From Blastocatellia bacterium (GTDB lineage: Bacteria > Acidobacteriota > Blastocatellia > Pyrinomonadales > Pyrinomonadaceae): a stretch of 64,000 nucleotides of DNA. Made by a program: the position numbers and the translations under genes. The stretch spans positions 186,001 through 250,000 of the forward strand of contig PMSM01000005.1 of NCBI GenBank assembly GCA_003168335.1, in the 5' to 3' direction. The notes below the pieces were generated by a model, which had not been told where the DNA came from, did not search any database, and saw nothing but the letters and a program-made list of their open reading frames with translations. Position 1 is the stretch's first letter, and the number at the start of each line of letters is the position of its first letter. Shown one piece after another: positions 44,362 through 52,962 of this stretch.

Positions 44362-44470
44362 AATTCTGGATTTCGAATTGGGGATTTCGAATTGCGAATT
44401 TGAAATCCGAAACCCGCAACACCAGAGGCTTGAATTCAATTCGAAATTCGCAATCCGAAATCCGAAATTC
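44362..44470. repeat. AT-rich direct/inverted word repeat between ssrA and murI
   Basis: The stretch is built from repeated short words: ggatttcgaattg, gaattgcgaatttg, aattcgaaattcgcaa and tccgaaatccgaaattc. They occur directly and as reverse complements, so the segment can fold on itself. It starts directly after the tmRNA CCA. It runs into the murI 5' end and appears to provide its start region. Confidence 0.7.
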
Positions 44471-45404
44471 TCAGCCAATCGGCATCTTCGACAGCGGCGT
44501 CGGTGGACTGACCGTCTATCGCGCGCTGCACGAACATCTGCCTAACGAGCGCTTTGTCTATCTGGGGGACACGGCGCGCGTTCCATACGGAACGAAATCG
44601 CTGGCGACGGTAGAACGTTATGCGGTCGAGAACGCTCAGTTCCTGGCGGCGCGCGGAATCAAACTTCTCGTGGTAGCCTGCAACACCGCTTCGGCGTTGG
44701 CGCTGCCGGCAATTCGCCAATCGCTGAACATCGATGTCGTCGGCGTAATCGGTCCGGGCGCGCGCGCGGCGGTATCGGAGTCGCCTGACGAGGCTCACCA
44801 GACAGATCGAGTTATTCCGGACGAGATGCGGACGAGACGTCCGCGCTCCCAGCGGCGAATTGGAGTGGTCGCGACTGAATCAACGGTGCAGAGCGGCGCG
44901 TACACGAAAGCCATCGAGAAAGTCGATCCGGACGCGATCGTGATCGAGCGTGCCTGTCCTTTGTTTGTGCCGCTGGCCGAGGAGGGCTGGGGGAACGAAG
45001 ACGTCGCGCGAACGGTAGCCGAAGCCTATCTCAAAGATTTCCGTTCGAGCATCGACACGCTGGTTCTGGGTTGTACTCATTATCCGATTTTGAAGCAAGT
45101 GATTCAGGGTTGTGTGGGCGAGCAGGTTCAGCTAATCGATTCGGGCGAGGCCACGGCAGTCGAGGTGAAGGCGCTGCTGGAAGAGAGGGGCCTGGCCGGA
45201 TCAACTTCGGGGACCGGTGCGCTCGAACGCCAACTGTGCGATGATTTGGACCACTTTTATGTGACTGACGCGGCGGAACGTTTCGCCAGAGTCGCCGAGA
45301 GATTTTTGGGAAGCAAGCCCGCTCGATTGGAAGCGGTTGAGGTTTGGGGACACGATGAGCTTCGAACGGAGCGCCCGCATCCTGCGGGCGGATCGCAGGC
45401 TTAG
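44430..45404 (+). CDS. murI: Glutamate racemase with in-frame repeat insertion
   Basis: MurI makes D-glutamate for peptidoglycan. Family motifs are PIGIFDSGVGGLTVYRAL, VYLGDTARVPYGTKS, the first catalytic Cys in VACNTASALALP and the second in LGCTHYPIL. A palindromic-repeat fragment (44827-44851, gcggacgagacgtccgcgct word) is in frame between GPGARAA and IGVVATESTV and adds about 20 residues near 125-145. The start is unclear. TTG 44430 is the only sensible in-frame codon near the conserved start, and it lies in the AT-rich repeat, so the first 15 or so residues are repeat-encoded. Other frames reach back into the tmRNA and are unlikely. Confidence 0.9.
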   Translation: MNSIRNSQSEIRNSQPIGIFDSGVGGLTVYRALHEHLPNERFVYLGDTARVPYGTKSLATVERYAVENAQFLAARGIKLLVVACNTASALALPAIRQSLNIDVVGVIGPGARAAVSESPDEAHQTDRVIPDEMRTRRPRSQRRIGVVATESTVQSGAYTKAIEKVDPDAIVIERACPLFVPLAEEGWGNEDVARTVAEAYLKDFRSSIDTLVLGCTHYPILKQVIQGCVGEQVQLIDSGEATAVEVKALLEERGLAGSTSGTGALERQLCDDLDHFYVTDAAERFARVAERFLGSKPARLEAVEVWGHDELRTERPHPAGGSQA

Positions 45405-45461
45405 CGGGGTCCCCGGCGCGGCAACCGCGCTGGGGTGCCTGGCAGCTTGCCGTAAAGGATT

Positions 45462-46199
45462 ATGAGCTTCATACGCACTGACGATCGCACGGCCGACGAG
45501 TTGCGCCAGGTTCGCATCACGCCAGGCTTTGTGCCCAACGCCGAAGGCTCGGCACTGATCGAAATGGGCAACACTCGCGTTATCTGCTGTGCTTCCGTCG
45601 AGGACAAATTGCCGCCGCATCTGCGCGGCCAGCGCAGCGAAGGCTGGGTCACGGCAGAATACGCAATGCTGCCCCGGTCTACTGAAACACGGACTTCACG
45701 TGAGACAGGTCGCGGTGGTCCGTCGGGCCGGACGCACGAGATTCAACGCCTGATTGGTCGCAGCCTCCGCGCGATTTCAAATCGCAGGGTGCTGGGCGAC
45801 CGCACGATTACTTTGGATTGTGACGTGCTGCAAGCTGACGGGGGCACCCGCACCGCCGCGATCACCGGCGCTTATGTCGCCTTCGCGATTGCGTGCAAGC
45901 GCCTCATGAAAGACCGCCGGATCACGAAGTCGCCGATTATCAACGAGGTGGCGGCCGTGAGTGTCGGCATCGTTGATGGCACGCCGCTGCTTGATCTGAA
46001 ATACGACGAGGACTCGTGCGCCCAGGTTGACATGAACATCGTCTGCGCCGGCGATGGTCGCTTCATCGAAGTACAAGGCACCGCCGAGGGGGCGCCCTTC
46101 ACGCGCGAGGAGATGGATAATTTGCTGGAGCTGGGAAAGAAAGGCATTGAGCAGCTGGTCCGGCTGCAGCGGCAGGCGATTGAAGCAGCTGAATTGTAA
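45462..46199 (+). CDS. rph: Ribonuclease PH
   Basis: RNase PH trims tRNA 3' ends by phosphorolysis. The 245-residue protein shows [20 protein letters not shown], the phosphate-binding [20 protein letters not shown]-like region ([20 protein letters not shown]), [20 protein letters not shown] and [20 protein letters not shown]. This is the full-length single-domain form. It follows murI at 57 bp and is probably cotranscribed. The usual partner rdgB (XTP pyrophosphatase) is not behind it. Confidence 0.96.
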   Translation: MSFIRTDDRTADELRQVRITPGFVPNAEGSALIEMGNTRVICCASVEDKLPPHLRGQRSEGWVTAEYAMLPRSTETRTSRETGRGGPSGRTHEIQRLIGRSLRAISNRRVLGDRTITLDCDVLQADGGTRTAAITGAYVAFAIACKRLMKDRRITKSPIINEVAAVSVGIVDGTPLLDLKYDEDSCAQVDMNIVCAGDGRFIEVQGTAEGAPFTREEMDNLLELGKKGIEQLVRLQRQAIEAAEL

Positions 46200-46329
46200 T
46201 TCAGGGTATTTGGTTGGCCGGCTGTTGCAGTTTCCTGGATGTTCCCTGCAGAGCAAGTCCGTGAGATCTTTTGTTTTCTTGAAAGACTCTTCTGACTTTA
46301 GAGGAAGCGCTCTACCAGCCTGCAAAGCC

Positions 46330-46530
46330 GGCGGTATATCATTAGCCCGGGGCGTAAGCCCGGGGGAACGATCAGCGAAAAGATTTTAGAGCCCCGCAAG
46401 GGGCAAAAGAAAATTCACGTCGCATATGGCTTTCAATCCAATTTCTGTCGCCCGCTTTGGGGGCTCGATGTCGGGAGTGGCGTTCGAACCCCGGGCTTAC
46501 GCCCGGGGCTACTAATATACCGCCCGCTAT
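46330..46530. repeat. Composite palindromic element, gcccggggcgtaagcccggg family
   Basis: The 535-bp gap between rph and the next gene is without a convincing gene. Outer arms ggtatatcattagcccgggg (from 46332) and ccccgggcttacgcccgggg (46487-46506) continuing into ctactaatatacc form a long imperfect inverted repeat. It encloses a gccccgcaaggggc hairpin (46391-46404). The arm is shared with 40179-40203. Confidence 0.78.
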
Positions 46531-46734
46531 AGCCGGCTGGTTGAGCCTTTCCCCTATTGATGGCGGACCCCCTGGCTGCGAAAGGTTCTACGCAGAAGAG
46601 CAGAGGTCGCCGAAGACCGCGCAAAGAAGAGCTAAGGCTTGGTACCTCCGGTTGAGACAACAAGGCCCGCCGGGCCAGCATCTGACAACGATGAAAAGCC
46701 GCGCGCCCGCAGGGCAATTAAAAGGAGTTTGACA

Positions 46735-47262
46735 GTGCGATTAGCAATCACCTTTTTGGGACTCTTCTTCCTGGCGGCAGTTAGTCCATCGGCAACGCAC
46801 CTGCGCGCGCAGGTGCAGGAACACAGTTACTCAAGCGCGAAGGTCAACTATGTCGTCGATTTCCCGTCGGCTACCTGGCGTTTAATCGATGAGCCGGACG
46901 AGATTCACCAGCACGCGGAGTTTGTCTATGGTGACCGCAATGACGGCTACCTGCGGATTCGGAAGGAAGTCCTCGAGGAAGGATTGACTGTCGATGAGTT
47001 TGCCCGCCGCGATCAGGACCAAAAGGAGCGTTTTCGACCTGGATACGTCGATGGCAAAGGAGAGCCGTTCACGGGGCGGTTGGCGGGCAGAACCATTTCT
47101 TATGAGTTCACTCAGGCCGGCAAACCCATGGCCGGACGTAGTTATTATCTCCAGGGCGACAGCCACACCGTCTATGTGTTGCGCTTCACGGGCATGCGCG
47201 ACAAGCTTCTGCGCATTCGCAATCAGACGGACCTGATCGCTCGCAGTTTCAGGTTGAAGTAG
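46735..47262 (+). CDS. Secreted protein of unknown function
   Basis: The product is an exported 175-residue protein with a signal peptide (RLAITFLGLFFLAAVSPSAT) ending near AQVQ. The mature part (YVVDFPSATWRLIDEPDEIH, YLRIRKEVLEEGLTVDEFAR, GRLAGRTISYEFTQAGKPMA) has the strand-helix-strand layout of PsbP/Mog1-like or DUF1795-like proteins. I cannot name a family. A distant structural relative may be the gene at 58215-58742. The start is GTG 46735 with AAAGGAG 7-8 nt upstream. Confidence 0.75.
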   Translation: MRLAITFLGLFFLAAVSPSATHLRAQVQEHSYSSAKVNYVVDFPSATWRLIDEPDEIHQHAEFVYGDRNDGYLRIRKEVLEEGLTVDEFARRDQDQKERFRPGYVDGKGEPFTGRLAGRTISYEFTQAGKPMAGRSYYLQGDSHTVYVLRFTGMRDKLLRIRNQTDLIARSFRLK

Positions 47263-47570
47263 GTCGGTTCGCGGGGAGCATTGTCGCCGCACACCAAAGC
47301 GGTGTTGTTTCCCGGGAAGTTCCCAAGCTCTCATTTTCTTGTTTTGTCTCCCTGCATTATTTTTCCGCGTAACTTTTCGCCCGTCTCCCGTAATACACAC
47401 TAGAACTCCCCAGTTCGCGAACTGCACTTTAAATGACCGGCCGACGAGTTGCCGGCCGTAGTAAACCGCCCTGATCTAAACACGAGTTGGATCGCGGGGT
47501 TGGTCCGAAGACCCTTTCAAGCAAGCTCTCCCTATCTGAAGTTCACCTGCCGAGAACCGAGGAGGTTGCG

Positions 47571-48782
47571 ATGAAAAGATGTGATGTGTGCGGTGGAGAA
47601 TTCAAAGACAAGTTTAGCTTTTGCCCGGTCGACGGGAGGCCGCTCAGCGAGGTCGTTGCCCGCGGCCATGAATTCAAGCTGACGATGGTCAGTAACCTGG
47701 GACTAATCCAACGTTTGGCGATCGAACTTGAGTTTGTCCTGGATCAAGTAAGAAAATCCTGGCCGTCCTTCAGGCGCAATCCGATCGCCTTTACGGGAAA
47801 CCAACTAAGGGAACTCAAGAAACTATTGAGACAAACCCTGGCGCGTCCCCATGTGCTATCCGGGTCGCTGTCTGCGCTGCTGATTGTATCCGCGATAATC
47901 CTGAGCGTGCTTCTGCTCGAAAAGCATTCAACCAGAACCGCCGGGCCAATCGCCGACAGCGACGAACTTACGCGAACGGTCGAGGTTGATTTGCGAACTG
48001 AAGCAAAGCCGGCCAATGATGCGGGAGTAGGCGCCGGTGAGAAAGGGCGCGTGGGTTTTGGAAAAGGTAAGGGGGAAGGATCGGGGCCGGAGCCTGCGCG
48101 CTCTCAAGGCGGAGGCGGAGGCGGTGATCATAACCAGTCCCAACAGTCGCAGGGACGAGTGCCGGTTGCATCATTAGTTCCGGCGCCAATCTCAACGACG
48201 ATGGCGCGCCTCCCACAGGCGTTGCCAGACGCAGGCATCGATATTGATCCGGCGCTCTGGGGGAATCTTTCGCTTACTTCTTACGGCGATCCGCGATCCA
48301 AATCAACCACACCTTCAAATGGCTCAGGCGATGGTGGTGGTGTCGGCAGCGGTAATGGCACAGGCATTGGCCAGGGAGACGGGCAGGGATTCGGCCCTGG
48401 CAGAAAGGGCAACATAGGCGGTAACGATAAGGGGCCCGGTTGTTGCGGCGAAGGCGGATCGCGCGGCAAGAATCCGAATCCCGATCCCGATCGGGTTTAT
48501 CCTGGTTCCGACGTAACCGAACGCGCGCGCGTTCTTTCAAAGCCGGAGCCCCAGTACACAGAAGAAGCCAGACGAGCTGACATCACGGGGACGGTGATTT
48601 TACGGGCGGTGTTTTCGAAAACCGGCGAGGTCACCAGCATTCGCGCGCTGCAACCTTTGGGAGGCGGTCTGACAGAGAAGGCGATTGCCGCCGCGCGACA
48701 GATTCGGTTTGTGCCCGCGAGGCGAAACGGTCAGGCTGTCTCGATGTACATGCAGTTGGAGTACAACTTCAATCTGTATTGA
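47571..48782 (+). CDS. Zinc-ribbon, single-TM protein with Gly-rich spanner and TonB C-terminal domain
   Basis: The product has 403 residues. A zinc ribbon comes first (MKRCDVCGGEFKDKFSFCPV), then a charged cytoplasmic stretch and one transmembrane helix (LSGSLSALLIVSAIILSVLL, about 105-125). A long Gly/Ser/Gln-rich periplasmic linker (about 150-300) follows, then a TonB C-terminal domain (KPEPQYTEEARRADITGTVI followed by LRAVFSKTGEVTSIRALQPL). It is a membrane-anchored TonB-like transducer with an unusual cytoplasmic sensor-like ribbon in place of the short TonB N-terminus. The start is ATG 47571 with GAGGAGG 7 nt upstream. It may couple to receptors like 13150-16164, but no exbB or exbD is nearby. 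Confidence 0.87.
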   Translation: MKRCDVCGGEFKDKFSFCPVDGRPLSEVVARGHEFKLTMVSNLGLIQRLAIELEFVLDQVRKSWPSFRRNPIAFTGNQLRELKKLLRQTLARPHVLSGSLSALLIVSAIILSVLLLEKHSTRTAGPIADSDELTRTVEVDLRTEAKPANDAGVGAGEKGRVGFGKGKGEGSGPEPARSQGGGGGGDHNQSQQSQGRVPVASLVPAPISTTMARLPQALPDAGIDIDPALWGNLSLTSYGDPRSKSTTPSNGSGDGGGVGSGNGTGIGQGDGQGFGPGRKGNIGGNDKGPGCCGEGGSRGKNPNPDPDRVYPGSDVTERARVLSKPEPQYTEEARRADITGTVILRAVFSKTGEVTSIRALQPLGGGLTEKAIAAARQIRFVPARRNGQAVSMYMQLEYNFNLY

Positions 48783-48793
48783 GAAGGATCTAC

Positions 48794-48924
48794 TTTGGAG
48801 TGCGGTAACTTGTTACCGCTTTTAAGGGCCGCGACTTGTCGCAACCAGGTAGAAGCCGTAGTCGCGAGCCTCGCGGCAACAATCCGCCGCTTGCTAAAGC
48901 GCTGACAAGTCAGCGCACTCCAAA
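48794..48924. repeat. Inverted repeat, tttggagtgcggcgacttgt family (copy 1)
   Basis: The outer arms tttggagtgcggtaacttgt (from 48794) and gctgacaagtcagcgcactc followed by caaa (to 48924) match the element at 51714-51797. The interior is longer here and carries extra gacttgtcgc words. It occupies the 357-bp gap before the VIT/VWA gene, which otherwise shows nothing coding. Confidence 0.78.
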
Positions 48925-49139
48925 CTTTGCCGCGCTGCAGCCATCGCCTGGAAGAATCGCGGCATCAATGTAGTTAACACTTGCAAGGTCTCCCCTCTCT
49001 ACACGTTCTACCCTCGGAATTAATCGGGAACCAGAGACTGAGGTTGGGTCTCTAAGCCGGTAGAACAATGAATTTCCTGCGGCTTCCCAGATGCTTGCAA
49101 GCGCCCTGGAGCGGTCGCGAATTCGAAGCGGAGGAGACG

Positions 49140-51695
49140 ATGCGTAGAACTTTCTTTCTGAAATCCCTCTTGGTAATTTCAGCTTTGGTGGCTGCGGTTT
49201 TTTGCGTGAGCGCCTTAAGAAGTTCAGGCGGACTCGTCTCTGCACAAAGCGGCATAACCCAGGGCGCCCTTCAGGTCGTCGATCCAAACGGCAAACCAAA
49301 AGCGCTGTGCCCGCTCAAGCACACGGATGTGAAAGCTGAGATTAGCGGCTTTCTTTCGCGCGTAGTCATCACGCAGGAGTTTGAAAATCCGTTCAAAGAA
49401 AAAATCGAAGCGGTGTACACGTTCCCACTGCCCCAGAACGCCGCAGTTGATGATATGACGATGATTGTCGGCGATCGCACGGTGCGCGGAAAGATTCTTC
49501 GCCGCGAAGAAGCCGAGGCCGTCTATGAAGCTGCGAAGTCAAACGGGCAAACGGCCAGCCTGCTCAATCAGGAACGCCCAAACATTTTTACGCAATCGGT
49601 GGCCAACATCCTTCCGGGCGAACAAATCAAGATCACCATCAGTTATGTCGAGACCCTGAAATATGAAGCGGGTTCGTATGAATTTGTTTTTCCGATGGTG
49701 GTGGGGCCACGCTACGTTCCCGGCGCGGCGACGGGCGCCCAGGGAAATGGTTTCGCGCCTGATACCGATCGGGTGCCGGATGCTTCGCGCGTCACGCCTC
49801 AGCCAGTGCCGGAAGGCATGCGCGTCGGTCACGATATTTCGCTGGACGTTACGCTCGACGCGGGCGTGCCGATCGATCTAATAAGCTCAAATACTCACGA
49901 TATTAACCTCGAACGTCCTGATGATCGCCGCGCGCGGGTGAGCCTGAAAGACGAGGCCACGATTCCCAACAAAGACTTTGTGCTGCGCTATGACGTGGCC
50001 GGGAAGAAGATTGAAGATGCTGTGCTGACCCACTCTTCCGGCACCGGCGGCTTCTTTACCTTGATTCTGCAACCACCCGAGCGAGTTACCGCCGAAGACG
50101 TCACGCCGAAGGAATTGGTTTTCGTCCTCGACACCTCCGGCTCGATGTCGGGTTTTCCGATCGAGAAAGCCAAAGAGACGATGAAGCTGGCGCTCGACAA
50201 TCTTTATCCGTACGACACCTTCAACCTGATCACATTTTCCGGCGACGAGCACATCCTGTTTCCCGAGCCGGTGCCGGCTACTAAGGAAAACCTGCAAAAA
50301 GCGCAGGCGTTTCTCGAATCACGGCAGGGTGGCGGCGGCACGGAAATGATGAAGGCCATCAAGGCTTCGATGGATCCGTCCGACGCGCAGAACCATGTGC
50401 GCATCGTCTGCTTCATGACTGACGGCTATGTCGGTAACGACATGGAGATTATCGGCGAAGTGCAGAAGCATCCCAACGCGCGCGTGTTCGCCTTTGGAAT
50501 TGGCGGCAGCGTGAATCGTTTCCTGCTCGACGGGATGGCCAGATACGGCCGCGGTGAAGTCGAGTATGTCGCGCTCGACGATGATGGCTCAGCGGCAGCC
50601 CGGCGTTTTTACGAGCGCGTGCGTAGTCCGCTGCTGACTGATATCTCGGTCGATTGGAATGGATTGCCGGTGGCTGACGTCTATCCCAAAACCGTGCCCG
50701 ATCTTTTCAGTGCAAAGCCGGTGATTCTTACCGGGCGTTACACGGGGAGCGGTCGCGGGACCATTCGTCTGAAGGGCAAGATGGCGGGCCGCGATTTCGT
50801 TCGCGAGATTCCGGTCGACTTTTCCACTTCACAGCAACACGACGTGCTGGCGACGCTTTGGGCGCGCACGCGCGTCGATGATCTGATGAGTAAGGATTTC
50901 AAAGGTGCACAACAGGGCAACATGCAGGACGAAGTGAAGCAGGCGATCACACAACTTGGGCTCGACTATCGCCTGATGACTCAGTTCACCTCGTTTGTGG
51001 CGGTGGAAGAAATGATCGTGACCGACGGCGGTCAGCCGCGGCGGATTGATGTGCCGGTGGAAGTGCCGGAAGGTGTGAATCGGGCGGGGGTGTTTGGGCA
51101 GGAAAGCGATAGGCCGATCAATGGAGCCAGCTATGGACAAAACGTGTCGAGCTTTTACCTGGCTAAGCCAGGCACGCTTCCAGCGCCCGCGCAGACAGTG
51201 ACCGTCACCAACTCGCAGACCAGCTCAGGTAAGACAAAGCGCGCCGGGGGTAGCGGACGCGGTGCTGGGCAAAGCAGCAGCAGCGCCGGCATGGCATCGA
51301 CCGCGCCTCCGTCTCCGAGTTCGGCTACCGGCGCCTTTTCGATTGATGGCTCAAGAGAAGCGGATGCCTTGAAAGTTCTGACGCCGGAAGAGCAGAAGCG
51401 TGCGCAGTTACAGTCGAAGTTTCATCCGTCGGTTGTCGCTGTGGTCGACCGCCTGAAAGACAGCAAGCTCTGTCCTGGTGCGGATGAAGCCAAGTTCATT
51501 CACAACGGCAAAGCCGAAATTCAAATCTGGTTGACTGACAAATCAGACGAGACAATGGCCAAGCTTAAGGAACTCGGCTTTGAAGTCGTGCTCGACCCGA
51601 AGACTGCGAAACTTGTGATCGGTCGACTGCCGATTGAGAAGCTGGCGGCGCTGGCCGAGTTGAAAGCGGTTCGTTTTGTGGCTCCGCAAATGTAG
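49140..51695 (+). CDS. Exported VIT and VWA domain protein
   Basis: The secreted protein has 851 residues. The signal peptide (RRTFFLKSLLVISALVAAVF) is followed by a VIT domain (CPLKHTDVKAEISGFLSRVV, then TFPLPQNAAVDDMTMIVGDR). Next comes a VWA domain with an intact MIDAS (LVFVLDTSGSMSGFPIEKAK and later IVCFMTDGYVGNDMEII). The C-terminal domain of about 90 residues (HPSVVAVVDRLKDSKLCPGA) after a Ser/Pro/Gly linker is not recognised. This VIT-VWA layout (inter-alpha-trypsin-inhibitor-like) is common in Acidobacteriota and related groups. The start is ATG 49140 with GGAGGAG 3-9 nt upstream, giving a proper signal peptide; the longer open frame to 49068 is not used. Confidence 0.9.
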   Translation: MRRTFFLKSLLVISALVAAVFCVSALRSSGGLVSAQSGITQGALQVVDPNGKPKALCPLKHTDVKAEISGFLSRVVITQEFENPFKEKIEAVYTFPLPQNAAVDDMTMIVGDRTVRGKILRREEAEAVYEAAKSNGQTASLLNQERPNIFTQSVANILPGEQIKITISYVETLKYEAGSYEFVFPMVVGPRYVPGAATGAQGNGFAPDTDRVPDASRVTPQPVPEGMRVGHDISLDVTLDAGVPIDLISSNTHDINLERPDDRRARVSLKDEATIPNKDFVLRYDVAGKKIEDAVLTHSSGTGGFFTLILQPPERVTAEDVTPKELVFVLDTSGSMSGFPIEKAKETMKLALDNLYPYDTFNLITFSGDEHILFPEPVPATKENLQKAQAFLESRQGGGGTEMMKAIKASMDPSDAQNHVRIVCFMTDGYVGNDMEIIGEVQKHPNARVFAFGIGGSVNRFLLDGMARYGRGEVEYVALDDDGSAAARRFYERVRSPLLTDISVDWNGLPVADVYPKTVPDLFSAKPVILTGRYTGSGRGTIRLKGKMAGRDFVREIPVDFSTSQQHDVLATLWARTRVDDLMSKDFKGAQQGNMQDEVKQAITQLGLDYRLMTQFTSFVAVEEMIVTDGGQPRRIDVPVEVPEGVNRAGVFGQESDRPINGASYGQNVSSFYLAKPGTLPAPAQTVTVTNSQTSSGKTKRAGGSGRGAGQSSSSAGMASTAPPSPSSATGAFSIDGSREADALKVLTPEEQKRAQLQSKFHPSVVAVVDRLKDSKLCPGADEAKFIHNGKAEIQIWLTDKSDETMAKLKELGFEVVLDPKTAKLVIGRLPIEKLAALAELKAVRFVAPQM

Positions 51696-51713
51696 CGCAA
51701 GTTGTTGTCTTGT

Positions 51714-51797
51714 TTTGGAGTGCGGCGACTTGTCGCCGCTTTCAAGGGCGCGACTAGTCGCGCCAACCAAAGCGCTGACAAGTCAGTGCACTCCAAA
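51714..51797. repeat. Inverted repeat, tttggagtgcggcgacttgt family (copy 2)
   Basis: The arms 51714-51742 and 51769-51797 are imperfect reverse complements, and the left arm carries an internal gcgacttgtcgc hairpin. It is the compact version of the element at 48794-48924, and the two bracket the VIT/VWA gene. Confidence 0.83.
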
Positions 51798-51854
51798 TTA
51801 CTTGAGCGAAAGCGCAGTTTGTTCCGAGTCGATTGTCGATTAGGAAAAAACACC

Positions 51855-52367
51855 ATGGCCCGATTCAGAAATACACTCAATCACGTGCGCATCGCGGCCC
51901 CGTGCCCGGCTGACTGGGACCAGATGATTGGCAGCGAACGCGTGCGTTTCTGTGGCCAATGCAGTCTGAACGTTTATAACCTTTCCGGCATGACCAGATC
52001 AGACGCCGAGTCCCTGATCGCCGGAACCGAAGGAAGACTCTGCGTCAGATTTTATCGGCGCTTTGACGGATCGATCATAACGAAGGATTGTCCGGTTGGA
52101 CTGCGAGCGATCCGCCGCCGGGTGTCGTACGTCGCGAAGGCGATCAGTTCTATAGTGCTCGGGTTATTTGCCGGCCTGGGTGTCCACGACGCTTTCGCAA
52201 GCATCATTCCATTCGCCCCACAGAGGACAATGGGCGTTATGGCAGCGCCTATGGATCCGCGATTAATTCCGGCCCCGGAGCAGAAGCCTGTACTCACGAT
52301 GGGCAAAATGCTGGCGAAGCCGATTCGCAATCGTCCTGCCTCAGGTCAAGGCAGAAACGGTGGGTGA
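51855..52367 (+). CDS. Conserved hypothetical protein with Cys motif and TM helix
   Basis: The 170-residue protein has an N-terminal domain with AAPCPADWDQMIGSERVRFC followed by GQCSLNVYNLSGMTRSDAES, giving a C-x2-C pair plus other cysteines, and ends the domain in RLCVRFYRRFDGSIITKDCP. One transmembrane helix follows (AISSIVLGLFAGLGVHDAFA), then a Pro/Met-rich tail. I have seen this layout as a conserved unnamed protein in Acidobacteriota and Planctomycetes. It may bind a metal or a cluster. The start is ATG 51855. Confidence 0.75.
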   Translation: MARFRNTLNHVRIAAPCPADWDQMIGSERVRFCGQCSLNVYNLSGMTRSDAESLIAGTEGRLCVRFYRRFDGSIITKDCPVGLRAIRRRVSYVAKAISSIVLGLFAGLGVHDAFASIIPFAPQRTMGVMAAPMDPRLIPAPEQKPVLTMGKMLAKPIRNRPASGQGRNGG

Positions 52368-52372
52368 TCGTA

Positions 52373-52445
52373 GGATGTAAGGCAAACTGTTGCGTTCCGA
52401 TTGTTCCGACGAACGATCCGCAAGCTGATAGCTTGCGTTACATCC
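52373..52445. repeat. Inverted repeat, ggatgtaacgcaagct family
   Basis: The outer arm ggatgtaaggcaaact (from 52373) is nearly complementary to agcttgcgttacatcc (to 52445). The inner hairpin cgcaagctgatagcttgcg is at 52419-52437. It lies in the 133-bp gap before the SET gene. Confidence 0.65.
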
Positions 52446-52500
52446 AACTGGGCGCTTCCCACCATCTTCTTGCTACAATGAACCCGCCTGCACATCGCCA

Positions 52501-52926
52501 ATGACGCTGAAACTTGCACCCGGGCTCTCGATCCAAAAATCACCGATCAACGGCAAAGGCTGTTTTGCGACAGTCTATTTTCCACACCGGCGCAAGATAG
52601 CTGAATACACCGGCGAGCGCATTCCGGATCTTGAAGCTCAACGCCGCGCCCATCGCGCCAAGCTGCGCATCTGCGATGTTGACGGCGCCTGGAGCATCGA
52701 CGGCAGTCGCGGCGGCAACGGCACGCATTACATCAACCATTCCTGCGAGCCGAACGCCTACGTCCGCACCATCTTTGGCCACGTAGTGTTCTTCGCTTTG
52801 CGCGATATCGATCCCGGCGAAGAGATCACGGTCGATTACGAACAGACGCTGCATCCTGATTCGAAGCGCTGTTACTGTGGAGCAAAGAGTTGTCGGGGAA
52901 GAATTAACAGGATTCCTGGTGTGTAA
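52501..52926 (+). CDS. SET domain protein-lysine methyltransferase
   Basis: This compact 141-residue SET protein is related to bacterial SET methyltransferases of unknown targets. It shows the SAM/substrate core: PINGKGCFATVYFPHRRKIA, GGNGTHYINHSCEPNAYVRT (the NHSC pseudoknot motif), FFALRDIDPGEEITVDY (the ELTxDY-type Tyr), and a post-SET Cys cluster RCYCGAKSCRG. The whole catalytic set is present. It probably methylates a ribosomal or nucleoid protein, but the target is unknown. The start is ATG 52501, just after aacccgcctgcacatcgcca. Confidence 0.92.
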   Translation: MTLKLAPGLSIQKSPINGKGCFATVYFPHRRKIAEYTGERIPDLEAQRRAHRAKLRICDVDGAWSIDGSRGGNGTHYINHSCEPNAYVRTIFGHVVFFALRDIDPGEEITVDYEQTLHPDSKRCYCGAKSCRGRINRIPGV

Positions 52927-52962
52927 GGACCAGTGAGCGGTGAGCGACCGCCGTTTGGGTTT

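Noticed and set aside
46457-46732. 91-codon ORF upstream of the secreted gene at 46735
   Set aside because: It runs through the palindromic element, contains no recognisable domain, and its composition follows the repeat.
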